Source of the DNA: Spirochaetota bacterium
Lineage (GTDB): Bacteria; Spirochaetota; UBA4802; UBA5550
DNA: 58,046 bases
Assembly (NCBI GenBank): GCA_016928865.1
Contig: JAFGJX010000118.1
Location: 1-58,046, forward strand
Reading direction: 5' to 3'
The notes under the pieces are model-generated. The model saw only the letters and a list, made by a program, of their open reading frames with translations. It had not been told where the DNA came from and made no database searches. Numbering within the stretch: the stretch's first letter is position 1; each line of letters starts with the position of its first letter. The translations under genes and the position numbers were made by a program. Below, one piece after another: positions 1 through 8,612 of the stretch.

Positions 1-1422
1 ATTGAGGACGATCACCATGGTCACGAGGCCCGCCTCGGGGATGCCGGCCGCGCCGATAGCCGCGAGAGTGGCCGTGAAAAATATGATGACCTGCGCAGCG
101 CCGCCAAGCTCGACCCCGTAGACCTGCGCGATAAACATGGCCGCAACCGCCTCATAGAGGGCGGTGCCGTCCATGTTGATGGTCGCACCTATCGGCAGCA
201 CGAAGCTGGAAACCCTGCGGGACACGCCGTTTTCCTGCTCCACGCCCTCCATGGTGAGCGGTAGCGTGGCCGAGCTCGATGCCGTGGAGAAGGCGTTCAA
301 GAGCGCCGGCGCCACGCCCGCCATGAAGCGGAACGGGCTCTTTCTCACAAAAAGGATGAAGATCAGGGGCAGCACCAGAAACGCGTGCAATGTCAGGCCA
401 ATCACCACGGTCGCGAAGTACTTTCCCAACGCCATGAGCTCCGGCAGAAACCCTGAAAACCCGCCGGCAGCGCCGATTCGCGCCGATATTATCCCGAATA
501 TCCCTATGGGAATAAAGTGCATCACCCATTCGACGATTGTATGGATCGCGTCATTGATGGCCGCGATTATTTCAGAGGCCCTCGCCCCCTTTTCGCCCAG
601 AGATGACAGAGCGATGCCGAAAATGATGGAAAATACAATGAGCGCCAGAAAATCCATCTGCACCATGGCGTTGAAGATGTTCCTGGGGATCAGGCCTTCC
701 TTGCCTGTTTGCCTGTTGCCGATGAGGACTTCCCCGAGTATGCCCCCGATATCCTTTCCCCCGTTCATGATGCCCTCCGTTTCCGGCAGAGCGATCTTGA
801 TGCCCCTGCCCGATGGCTTCAGCCTGCTTTCAGTAAGCGTGATGGAGGCGTCGATGATCGACACCGACACCCTGGTCCTGTCCGGGCGATCGAGGTACGC
901 GCGCTTCTCCCTGTCCGTTTCCAGCCAGCGCTCCACGGTTATCCGGTCGCATGCCGACGACAGGATGCGTCCCTGGAGGTTCTGATCTAAAAGCTGGAGA
1001 TTGTATTTAGAGCCGTAGCGATCCCTGTCAAGGCGGGCCGACGTCAGGCGCACGGTACGAGGTGCCGTGGGGTCGATCCTGTAGGCAAACTCAGGGTGAG
1101 TCTCGCCTGTCGAGACCCCAACACCGGGACTGATTATATTGACGAGGATCAGACCGATAGAAACGGCAAGGGCGGTTGTGGCGATATAATATGCGATCGT
1201 TCGTCTTCCTATACTCCCCAGCGATCTTAGTGTCCCCAGGCTGGTTATGCCATGGATAATCGAAAAGATTATCAGGGGAACAACGACCATCATGAGAAGA
1301 TTCAGCAGAATGTCTCCTAGAAGCGAGACCCGTACCGCATAGTCCGGAAGGACCCCCCCGAAAAGAAACCCGGCTGCGATGGCGATCACGATACCGATCA
1401 GAATGAAGTTCCTGTGACTCAT
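1..1422 (-). CDS. Sodium/proton:dicarboxylate or glutamate symporter (SDF/DAACS family), 3' end outside window
   Basis: Reading from the ATG at 1422, 474 codons are open to the window edge, so the C-terminus is missing. The protein starts with a hydrophobic segment (MSHRNFILIGIVIAIAAGF). It carries the family serine-rich reentrant loop AFSTASSSATLPLTME and the TM7 signature VLPIGATINMDGTALYE, followed by the GIPEAGLVTM loop. These motifs form the cation and substrate site in this family, which imports C4-dicarboxylates, glutamate/aspartate or neutral amino acids. A hydrophilic insert of roughly 100 residues lies between the early membrane segments and GLIPRNIFNAM; such loops occur in some family members. 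Substrate cannot be told from the visible part. A weak ribosome site (AGGGA) precedes the ATG. Confidence 0.9.
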   Translation of the reverse strand, partial: MSHRNFILIGIVIAIAAGFLFGGVLPDYAVRVSLLGDILLNLLMMVVVPLIIFSIIHGITSLGTLRSLGSIGRRTIAYYIATTALAVSIGLILVNIISPGVGVSTGETHPEFAYRIDPTAPRTVRLTSARLDRDRYGSKYNLQLLDQNLQGRILSSACDRITVERWLETDREKRAYLDRPDRTRVSVSIIDASITLTESRLKPSGRGIKIALPETEGIMNGGKDIGGILGEVLIGNRQTGKEGLIPRNIFNAMVQMDFLALIVFSIIFGIALSSLGEKGARASEIIAAINDAIHTIVEWVMHFIPIGIFGIISARIGAAGGFSGFLPELMALGKYFATVVIGLTLHAFLVLPLIFILFVRKSPFRFMAGVAPALLNAFSTASSSATLPLTMEGVEQENGVSRRVSSFVLPIGATINMDGTALYEAVAAMFIAQVYGVELGGAAQVIIFFTATLAAIGAAGIPEAGLVTMVIVLN

Positions 1423-1583
1423 GCATTTCCCTGACCTGAAGTTTTCAAGAAGACATGGTAATGGTAACGGAAGGTTTCATTCCCAGTCAATTGATTAATT
1501 CTTCAAGATGCAGTTCTCCCGGCCAGAGCGGCAGATGAAACATCCCGGCGTGGTGATACGCAATCCAACCAGCAGATACATCC

Positions 1584-3428
1584 TCATTGTTTCAGCAACA
1601 GCGTAATCTCACTTCCCTTTTCCAGCCTTGCACCGGGGGCCGGCTTCTGCGCGTACACCCTGCCCGATCCCTGCAATGAATAGGCAATCTCCATGCTCTT
1701 CTTCATCTCCATCAGGGCCGACAGTGATTCCGCAATGGTCCGGCCCCGGAAATCCGGCATGAAGACGCCGTCGAATCCGACCTTTGGACCGGTCTTGCGG
1801 AGCGGTTCAACCGCCCGCATACGATTCTTCACCACTCCCTGCCGCACCAGGACCCTGTCAATCAGGCTGGCAAATACCGGGGTCGCGATCTGCCCGCCTG
1901 AAAGCTTGTCGGCCGGATCGTCAATTATAACGAGCATGCAGACCTCCGGGTCCTCGCAGGGCGCGACCCCGATGAATGAGGCAAGCACACGATCGGAATA
2001 TCCCCGCGCCCGCACGAATTTCTGCGACGTGCCGGTCTTCCCCACAACACAGTAGTAGGCGGACCCGGCCCGCTGCCCGGTCCCTCCCGTAACCACGGCA
2101 CGCATCATGCCCATCAGCTTCCCTGATATCTCCCTGCTGATCACCCGCCCCCTTGCAGCGGGGCTGAAGCTTTTTATAACCGCTCCGTTATGATCCTCGA
2201 CCGACTCGATGATCGAAGGCGAGATATACACCCCGCCGTTGGCAACGGCGCAGAAGGCCGCACCGAGCTGGACCGAGGTGACGGACACCTCATGGCCGAT
2301 GGAGATCGAATACTTTGAGAGGCCGGACCACCTGCTCCAATGCCTGAAGATTCCCTCGGACTCGCCCGGCAGTTCGAGGCCGGTCTTCCGGCCGAATCTG
2401 AACCGCGCAAGCGTCTCGTAGAGCTCCTTCTTCTTTATTCCCTTTACCGCCTCGATGACACCGACATTACAGGAATGGCGGATGATATCCTTCATTGACA
2501 CGGAGCCGTGAACCCCGGTGCAGTTGATGCGCACATCGGCGATATCGATCGAGCCGCTGCAATTGTAACGTCGATCGGTTACCGACGGGTTGTGTTCGAG
2601 CATTGAAGCAAGCGAGAGAATCTTCATCGTTGAGCCCGGCTCGAACGAATCTATGAACGAAAAATTCCTGCGATCGAACTGGGAATATTCGTAGTAGCGA
2701 TTGGGGTTAAATCCCGGCGCCTTCGCAAGAGCGAGTATCCTGCCGGTTTTCACCTCCATTATCAACACGGCTCCCTGCTTGGCCCGGTAAAACGAAACCG
2801 CCCTTCCTATCTCCTCTTCAGCCTCGTGCTGTATGAACCGGTCGATGGTGAGAGTGACCGTGCCGCCGAAGCTCCCTGAACCCGCCATCGTCCCGTCCTT
2901 TTCAGGCCGTGATGACAGGAGCGTATCGAATCCATACTCTATGCCTGCCAGTCCGTTGTTATCGATCCCGGTAAAGCCAATGATGTTCGCCGCCAGGCCC
3001 TCGTGGGGATACACCCGCTGGTACTCCTTCTTGAAATAGACGCCCGGCATTCCCATTTTCTTGATCTTTTCCGCGATCGCATCGTCCAGCTTGCGCTGTA
3101 TCCATATAAAACGCCGGTCTCTTTTTATTTTTTTCAGAATCGTGTCTGGTGAGAGCTGCAGAAGGGGTGAGAGTAGCCGCGCGGTCTCTTCAGGATCTCT
3201 GATTTCCTGCGGGTTGGCGAAGAGTGAATTTTTCTCGAGAGAAAGCGCCAGGATATATCCGTTGCGGTCCCGGATACATCCGCGGCGGCCCGATCTCTCG
3301 TCGCCGTCCGATACCGTGATTCTGTCGGAAAAATGGAGGTGAACCAGCCGCGCGATGAAAACCAGGGAGAGCGCGACAAAGAGCAGACCGGCGATATAGA
3401 CCCGCCGCTTAAACACCTTCTGGTTCAT
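1584..3428 (-). CDS. ftsI: Class B penicillin-binding protein (FtsI/PBP3-like transpeptidase) with C-terminal PASTA domain
   Basis: This is a D,D-transpeptidase that cross-links peptidoglycan, probably at the septum. One N-terminal membrane anchor (about residues 10-30) leads into a PBP dimerisation domain and a transpeptidase domain. The active-site motifs are all intact, counted from the ATG at 3428: STMK at 266-269, SCN at 319-321 and KTG at 464-466. The last 60 or so residues (DFRGRTIAESLSALM onward) form a PASTA repeat. An in-frame TTG two codons upstream (3434) is possible but has no better ribosome site. It lies 102 bp downstream of lepB on the same strand rather than in an mra/mur cluster, so it could be a second, non-divisional class B enzyme (SpoVD/PBP2-like). 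Confidence 0.9.
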   Translation of the reverse strand: MNQKVFKRRVYIAGLLFVALSLVFIARLVHLHFSDRITVSDGDERSGRRGCIRDRNGYILALSLEKNSLFANPQEIRDPEETARLLSPLLQLSPDTILKKIKRDRRFIWIQRKLDDAIAEKIKKMGMPGVYFKKEYQRVYPHEGLAANIIGFTGIDNNGLAGIEYGFDTLLSSRPEKDGTMAGSGSFGGTVTLTIDRFIQHEAEEEIGRAVSFYRAKQGAVLIMEVKTGRILALAKAPGFNPNRYYEYSQFDRRNFSFIDSFEPGSTMKILSLASMLEHNPSVTDRRYNCSGSIDIADVRINCTGVHGSVSMKDIIRHSCNVGVIEAVKGIKKKELYETLARFRFGRKTGLELPGESEGIFRHWSRWSGLSKYSISIGHEVSVTSVQLGAAFCAVANGGVYISPSIIESVEDHNGAVIKSFSPAARGRVISREISGKLMGMMRAVVTGGTGQRAGSAYYCVVGKTGTSQKFVRARGYSDRVLASFIGVAPCEDPEVCMLVIIDDPADKLSGGQIATPVFASLIDRVLVRQGVVKNRMRAVEPLRKTGPKVGFDGVFMPDFRGRTIAESLSALMEMKKSMEIAYSLQGSGRVYAQKPAPGARLEKGSEITLLLKQ

Positions 3429-3530
3429 AGGCAACCCGGAATATAATTATGCGGGGCGTCCGGGCCATCTGCGCCGCGAGGCGGGCATCGGCCGGTCCTT
3501 TCCCGGCGAAGAGGCTGTGCAGCCCCCTCC

Positions 3531-4625
3531 TCACCGTATCAGGCCGAACCTCGAAAAGTCAAGCTTGAAAACCTGTGTGGTATTCCAGTAGAGAATAAAG
3601 GCCTTTCCTTTGATCCGCTCTATGTCGAGATAGCCGAAGAAACGGCTGTCCTGCGAATTCTCGCGATTGTCCCCGAGCACCACGACTTTGCCCGGGGGAA
3701 CGACGCCCTCTATTTCATTCTGACGCGCGGGACCGAAATTGAACGGCCTGGTAACACCCTTGACATAGGGCTCCTCGACCGGCTTCTCGTTTATGTAGAC
3801 CGCGCCGTTTTTCATCTCAAACCGGTCACCCGGAACCGCGATACAGCGCTTTATATAGTCCTTGTCCTCGTCATGGGGAGGCCTGAATATGACGATATCG
3901 CCCCTTCGGATATCCCGCAGGCCGAGCATGGAGAGATGGACCGGTTTGTTCATGCAGAGCATACGGGGGATCACCGGTCCGTAAGTGATCTTTTCAACGA
4001 AGAGATGATCGCCCACCTTCAGCGTGTCTTCCATTGAGCCGGTGGGAATATAATATGCCTGGACGATATACTGGATGATATGGACCGCGAGGACCAGGGC
4101 AACCGCGATCGCATCAACGAAGTCCCATATCTTCCTGAATATAACGGTGCGCCGCGGCGCCATGTCCTGAAACTGGGATATGAGCTTCTCACGGTCATCA
4201 GAGGACAACAGCATCACCGGAAAAGAGAAAAGCTCATATTTCTGCCGAATGATAAGGTTGCCCAGGAAATTCCGTTCAAGATAGGTGATGTCGGATCCGG
4301 GTATTTTAATCTTCGCCTCCTTTTCCGTCAGCACGAATCCATCCCGGGTCACTGAAATGGAGCCATTTCCGTACTTGAGATACTTAATGACATGGTTGAC
4401 AAGCCGCATAACGAGAATCATGGTTGCGAACGCGCCGATGAAGTATATTGGAACGAACGGCGTCTTGACAAACGGGATCGCTGCAGCCAGAAAGAGAGTT
4501 GAATATATGAATAGCAGGAGATAGATCAAATTTTTTACAAAAAATACCGTCAGATTCTTACCACTGATAATATCGAACTGACAATCCTCAATTGAAGAGC
4601 CGTCAAAACGCAGAAACTGTATCAT
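3531..4625 (-). CDS. lepB: Signal peptidase I with N-terminal membrane/PH-like extension
   Basis: This enzyme cleaves signal peptides from exported proteins at the outer face of the inner membrane. The Ser/Lys dyad is present: PTGSMEDTL places Ser197, and DYIKRCIAVPGD places Lys259. The closing motif GDNRENSQDSRFFG is also there. At 364 residues it is much longer than a minimal enzyme. The first 165 residues hold two hydrophobic segments (about 30-50 and 57-75) and a beta-rich stretch (about 88-155) that resembles the small PH-like domain of YcxB-type membrane proteins. A third membrane segment (about 170-190) precedes the catalytic serine as usual. The ATG has a good ribosome site (AAGGAG, 8 bp away). 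Confidence 0.92.
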   Translation of the reverse strand: MIQFLRFDGSSIEDCQFDIISGKNLTVFFVKNLIYLLLFIYSTLFLAAAIPFVKTPFVPIYFIGAFATMILVMRLVNHVIKYLKYGNGSISVTRDGFVLTEKEAKIKIPGSDITYLERNFLGNLIIRQKYELFSFPVMLLSSDDREKLISQFQDMAPRRTVIFRKIWDFVDAIAVALVLAVHIIQYIVQAYYIPTGSMEDTLKVGDHLFVEKITYGPVIPRMLCMNKPVHLSMLGLRDIRRGDIVIFRPPHDEDKDYIKRCIAVPGDRFEMKNGAVYINEKPVEEPYVKGVTRPFNFGPARQNEIEGVVPPGKVVVLGDNRENSQDSRFFGYLDIERIKGKAFILYWNTTQVFKLDFSRFGLIR

Positions 4626-4851
4626 TTGGAAAACTCCTTGCAGTGCAACTATGGATTAATAAAGAAGAATACCCGGTATTACACGTTAAAATTACCGGCC
4701 CATAAAAAAAAGGACGTCAGATGGCCTGATACGTCTCAACCGATTCCAGGTCTGTGCTTACGTCGGATCAGCGACAGGCATATGCCCGCACCGGAGCAAT
4801 AACGTTTTTTTACGATATTTGGCCCAACGGGCTATTTTACCATAAAATGTA

Positions 4852-4880
4852 TTGCTAAAATTACACCGTCTATATAAAAT
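4852..4880 (+). promoter_or_regulatory. Candidate sigma-70 promoter for the Helicase_C_3-like gene
   Basis: TTGCTA at 4852-4857 and TAAAAT at 4875-4880 are separated by 17 bp. Transcription would start near 4887, leaving a leader of about 28 bases before the ATG at 4915. The TTG that opens the longest reading frame (4852) would itself be the -35 box, which argues for the ATG as the true start. Confidence 0.4.
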
Positions 4881-4914
4881 AGACTTATTTAAGTGTCTAC
4901 AATTTTTTTATACC

Positions 4915-6777
4915 ATGAAAGAAATAACTGAAGCATTTAAAAAACTGTCACCGGATGATATCAAGGAGCTGGCCTCACGGCTCCATTTGAAGAAAAAGGC
5001 GAAAAGGGATCTCCTGGCAGCAATCACAACGGTAACCGGGCTTCATGCTCTTCTCAAGAGCCTGGACATGAACTGCCATCGGGTCCTCATGGCTGTATAT
5101 GGCGCGCCGGACGGAGCGACTTTTGTTGAAATCCAGAAGGAGCTGAAGCTTGATATACCGGTAATCGAGAAAACCGCGGATATCCTCACCAGAAATCTCC
5201 TTGTTTACACAATAAAAAACCGTCAGATGCTCAACACAAAAATGGACAAGGCGCACGGGATCACCGAGATAGCGCCGCTTATACGCGTTGTAGAGCCGAA
5301 GGTCATGACAGACCGCCTGCATAAAAATTTCCTGCACCTTGAAATGCAAAAACTCAATAAGGACCTTGATAAAACGATACGCGACCGGGACGTACAGGCG
5401 CTATTGCGATTCATGGCTGAATCAGGCTGTATTGTAACCCTTGATGCGGCGCGGGACCATCTTCCCCAGAAAAACGCTGAAAAGATACTATCCGGACTCA
5501 TTTCCCAGAACCTGATACACCTATATCACTGCTACCTTCCTGAGTTCAACTCGTACCTCATCCTGCAGGACAGGATCAGCCCTTCCGTGGCGATGATGGC
5601 CGAGCATGAGGATACCCACAAAAAGCCCAGAATCCGTAATCGCTACTTCGAGATACTGAACCTCCTGAACACGTTTGACGTCATATCAACCTTCGGACTC
5701 TTCCTGACCAAGCAGCAGGACTTCAGAAAAATCGACATCAGAAGGATATCGGAAGCGATGCTCCCCCTGAAGGATCTTAATGGAGCGGACCTTCCCCCTG
5801 AAGAATCGGCACAGCTTTCCATGTTTATACTGAACCGCCTGGGATGTCTCAAGCTGAACAAGGACATCGCGGGCATATCTCTCTTTGAACTCAGGAATGA
5901 AATCGAACAGCCGCTCATGCTGTTGAAGCACGTGTTAAAAAGCGCAGGAGGGTCCGATGCCTTTGATGCGTATTTCAAACCGCCGTTCGAGATACCATCG
6001 TACGAAGCCGCCAAATCCATGATCAAGCTCCTTCACAAGCTCAAATCGGTGACGCACACATATCTGAAGATAATTATTCTCACCAGGGCCCTCTCGGAAT
6101 CTGACGAGCGGTCTTTTACCGACACCATGATTGACATGGAAGACGAGATGGAACGCTTCGGAGCGACCATGAATTTCCTGTCCGTCATGGGCATCGTGGA
6201 CATTGAGGGCGGCAGGATATCCCTGTCAGACATCGGCAGGGACCTTGCAAATCACATGCTGAAAACATACCCGTCGGAAGAGCCCGCGGTGCCGAAGAAG
6301 AACATCTACATCAATCCAGATTTCACCCTCATCATCCCGGCGCAGGAGCTTGACTCGGAAACGCTCTATCATCTGCTGACGCATACCGACATCACGAAGC
6401 ATGATGTCATTATTAACGCGGTCATAAGCAAATCGGCGATAGTCAGAGCGCAAAAACGCGGCATGTCGCTCACCAAGTTTCTCAACGCCCTGGAGTCCTT
6501 CTCAAAAAACGAGCTCCCGCAAAACCTCGACTTCCTGCTCCGCGAGTGGTCGAGCCAGACGATCAATATAAATATTTCCCAGCGAATACTCCTTACAACC
6601 AGCCATCCGGAATTCATAGATGAGCTGCTGCTGGGCATCGCAAAAGAAGGGATCGTCGATCGTATTGGCGAAACGCACGCCCTGGTGCGGAAGGATTATA
6701 TCGATGAAATAATAAAAATCGGCAGGAAAAAAGACGCGGTCATTTCGCTGTTTAACGAACTTGAGGAGGAAGACTGA
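4915..6777 (+). CDS. Helicase-associated (XPB/Ssl2-like, Helicase_C_3) domain protein without a helicase motor
   Basis: A 620-residue soluble protein from the ATG at 4915; an in-frame TTG at 4852 would add 21 residues but overlaps a likely -35 box. The first 60 residues form a Lys-rich helical stretch. Several winged-helix-like segments follow. The C-terminal part (IYINPDFTLIIP, then a region ending LPQNLDFLLREW) matches the pattern of the Helicase_C_3 domain found in XPB/Ssl2-type helicase-associated proteins. No Walker A or DEAH motif is present, so it is not itself a helicase. A role in nucleic-acid transactions is inferred only from the domain. It converges on three leftward small genes. 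Confidence 0.75.
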   Translation: MKEITEAFKKLSPDDIKELASRLHLKKKAKRDLLAAITTVTGLHALLKSLDMNCHRVLMAVYGAPDGATFVEIQKELKLDIPVIEKTADILTRNLLVYTIKNRQMLNTKMDKAHGITEIAPLIRVVEPKVMTDRLHKNFLHLEMQKLNKDLDKTIRDRDVQALLRFMAESGCIVTLDAARDHLPQKNAEKILSGLISQNLIHLYHCYLPEFNSYLILQDRISPSVAMMAEHEDTHKKPRIRNRYFEILNLLNTFDVISTFGLFLTKQQDFRKIDIRRISEAMLPLKDLNGADLPPEESAQLSMFILNRLGCLKLNKDIAGISLFELRNEIEQPLMLLKHVLKSAGGSDAFDAYFKPPFEIPSYEAAKSMIKLLHKLKSVTHTYLKIIILTRALSESDERSFTDTMIDMEDEMERFGATMNFLSVMGIVDIEGGRISLSDIGRDLANHMLKTYPSEEPAVPKKNIYINPDFTLIIPAQELDSETLYHLLTHTDITKHDVIINAVISKSAIVRAQKRGMSLTKFLNALESFSKNELPQNLDFLLREWSSQTININISQRILLTTSHPEFIDELLLGIAKEGIVDRIGETHALVRKDYIDEIIKIGRKKDAVISLFNELEEED

Positions 6778-6805
6778 CGCCGCGCCAACCGCACCCGCTG
6801 CAACG

Positions 6806-7084
6806 CTAGTCCTTGATCACCTGTATTATATTCTTGGCCTTCCAGTTGAGGAATTCCTGAAGCGCCTTTATGGTGTTTTCTTTGACAAAAAACAGCTTCC
6901 CGTTCAGCTTGACCAGAGCGCCGCGGTAGTGGGTATACTTCAGCTGATGGTCAATCCACCCCAGGAGCTCCACCTTCTTCCAGTTTGTCGTGGTCTTGAG
7001 CAGGGGGATCTTGCTCAAGTGCAATTCACGTATCTTCCCATTCTGCACGGAATCCGCTAATATCGTTTCCCATTCCATTGGCAT
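6806..7084 (-). CDS. Small conserved-looking hypothetical protein, 92 aa
   Basis: Not recognised. A Lys/Leu-rich soluble protein with alternating hydrophobic residues (LHLSKIPLLKTTTNW, GALVKLNGKLFFVKEN) that suggest a small beta-rich fold and a C-terminal helix. There is no signal peptide or membrane segment. It follows the coiled-coil gene on the same strand after 71 bp and may be co-transcribed with it. No good ribosome site precedes the ATG at 7084; the ATG at 7078 is an alternative. The opposite-strand frame over this stretch looks like a shadow. Confidence 0.55.
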   Translation of the reverse strand: MPMEWETILADSVQNGKIRELHLSKIPLLKTTTNWKKVELLGWIDHQLKYTHYRGALVKLNGKLFFVKENTIKALQEFLNWKAKNIIQVIKD

Positions 7085-7155
7085 AGAGAGAAGACCCCGG
7101 AAAATAATTTATACTCATTCGAGCGCAACTCGCGCACCACCCAGCTCGTACCGAA

Positions 7156-8037
7156 CTACCCCTTGTCCTTGCTCACATCAGAGAGAAGGCGGTTGACCTG
7201 TTCCGCCAGGTGCTGGTTCAGCTCTTTCTGGCGCTCGATCTCTTTATGTAATTCTATAAGTTCGCTGCGAGACAATTCCTCGACCTTCTCGCGTGCATCA
7301 ATAATCCTCTTCGCATTGTCGAGCTCCCGGGCCGAATAATCTATAACCGACTCCTGGGCCTTGATGACATTCTGGGCATCCATCAATTCCTTGCGCCGAA
7401 GCTCGGCAAGCATCTCCTCCGCCTTTATGCGGTCACGCATATCGAACAGATTCATTTGCCGGAGAAGCGTGAAATCCCGTATGGCCGTGCTCAGATTGGA
7501 CTGCTGCTTGATCAGATTTTTCTCAAAATCGAGAATTTTTTCGAAAGCCTCTTTCTCCTTATCGGAATCAAAAACGTTCTTGCGATTTATATCCATAAGG
7601 CCCTCGTACGCCTCTATCCTGGACTCGGCCTCCCTGGAGATGAATTTCATAATTTCCCTGTACCGCTCCACGATAATCGACTTTTCCAGGAGAAGCATGA
7701 ATTCTCTCTTGTCAATAGGCCTGTTCAGGAACTCGAGATGCATCAGATTGTAATTCAGCCTGCTTATTCCCTTGAGCTGGCTCTTTTTGACCATCAGGAA
7801 TTTCAGGAAGCTCTGGAGGCGCTCATCCCCGGTAATATCTTCGATCAGCTTCGCGGGTTCTACAGAGATGATGTCGTATATGAAAATATTAATCTCATCT
7901 TCGATGATGTTTGCGTGGTTCAACGAATAGCCGGCAATTACATTGACTGTCAGACCAAGTCCAGTTATGGAAGTCAGGAGCCGCGATCCAGTGTCATTAT
8001 CTTTAAGATACCATATGGTAACTTTTTCCATTTCCAT
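7156..8037 (-). CDS. Receiver-like domain plus long coiled coil, unknown function, 293 aa
   Basis: Residues 4-125 have the strand/helix rhythm of a response-regulator receiver domain. LKDND (11-15) sits where the acidic pair is expected, and Asp55 (IFIYDI) sits at the phosphoacceptor position. LNRPID (104-109) replaces the usual KP motif, with Arg106 in place of Lys. From about 130 to the end the protein is charged heptad-like helix (REAESRIEAYEG through IELHKEIERQKELNQ), a probable coiled coil. There is no output domain and no membrane segment. A scaffolding or signalling role is inference. A strong ribosome site (GGTGGGG) lies just before the ATG at 8037. Confidence 0.75.
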   Translation of the reverse strand: MEMEKVTIWYLKDNDTGSRLLTSITGLGLTVNVIAGYSLNHANIIEDEINIFIYDIISVEPAKLIEDITGDERLQSFLKFLMVKKSQLKGISRLNYNLMHLEFLNRPIDKREFMLLLEKSIIVERYREIMKFISREAESRIEAYEGLMDINRKNVFDSDKEKEAFEKILDFEKNLIKQQSNLSTAIRDFTLLRQMNLFDMRDRIKAEEMLAELRRKELMDAQNVIKAQESVIDYSARELDNAKRIIDAREKVEELSRSELIELHKEIERQKELNQHLAEQVNRLLSDVSKDKG

Positions 8038-8182
8038 GTCCCCACCGCTTTACTTATATGAAATATACTTGCACCGCAATTAAAATTACAACTACTTTTT
8101 TGGATTATTTGTTCAGCCTTGCATATAATTGCCTCAACAGAAGCTTCTTGTTCACCGCCGCCTGTCTTGCCGCATCGGTGAA

Positions 8183-8449
8183 TCAAAAAACTTCAAGATT
8201 GATGGAACCCTTTTCGCATCTCGTTATGACGACATCGGATTCCCGCTCTCCGGAAAGACGCTGGTCCGATGACCTCAATGCGCGGAAATCGCTATTTTCA
8301 AGGAAATCCCTGAGTAATTCAATCCTTCCATCCAGCTCGCCTTCGACATCATCGGTGTTGAAGTACGTATCCATCAGACGGGAAAATTCCCTCCTCGCTT
8401 CCGTCTCGATACAATGATTTTTAATATGGAGTTTTACCGCGATGTCCAT
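8183..8449 (-). CDS. Small hypothetical protein, 88 aa
   Basis: Not recognised. The frame is open further upstream, but the ATG at 8449 has a good ribosome site (AAAGGGA, 6 bp away), while the upstream stretch is low in coding character. The product starts MDIAVKLHIKNHCIE and is acidic and mostly helical (RREFSRLMDTYF, GRIELLRDFLE), ending in a beta-like tail (SDVVITRCEKGSINLEVF). No membrane segment. It lies 145 bp upstream of the receiver-like/coiled-coil gene on the same strand, so the three leftward genes here may form one unit. Confidence 0.6.
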   Translation of the reverse strand: MDIAVKLHIKNHCIETEARREFSRLMDTYFNTDDVEGELDGRIELLRDFLENSDFRALRSSDQRLSGERESDVVITRCEKGSINLEVF

Positions 8450-8612
8450 GCCGGATCCCTTTCCGTTCACAGTGCTGACTAGAATAGAAATTGAATCGAT
8501 TTTTTTCAATAAATAAATTTTATTCACCCACCGGCACCCTGGGGCACGGCCACAATCCGGAAAAAATGTACTTGCAATCGCGTACTCAGTCCGATCATCT
8601 ATCCATAATTGC

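Noticed and set aside
164..985. 273-codon plus-strand open frame near the window start
   Set aside because: Antisense to the symporter gene, which has clear family motifs on the minus strand.
1091..1426. Minus-strand frame starting at 1426
   Set aside because: Alternative frame over the symporter N-terminus; the ATG at 1422 gives the conserved protein instead.
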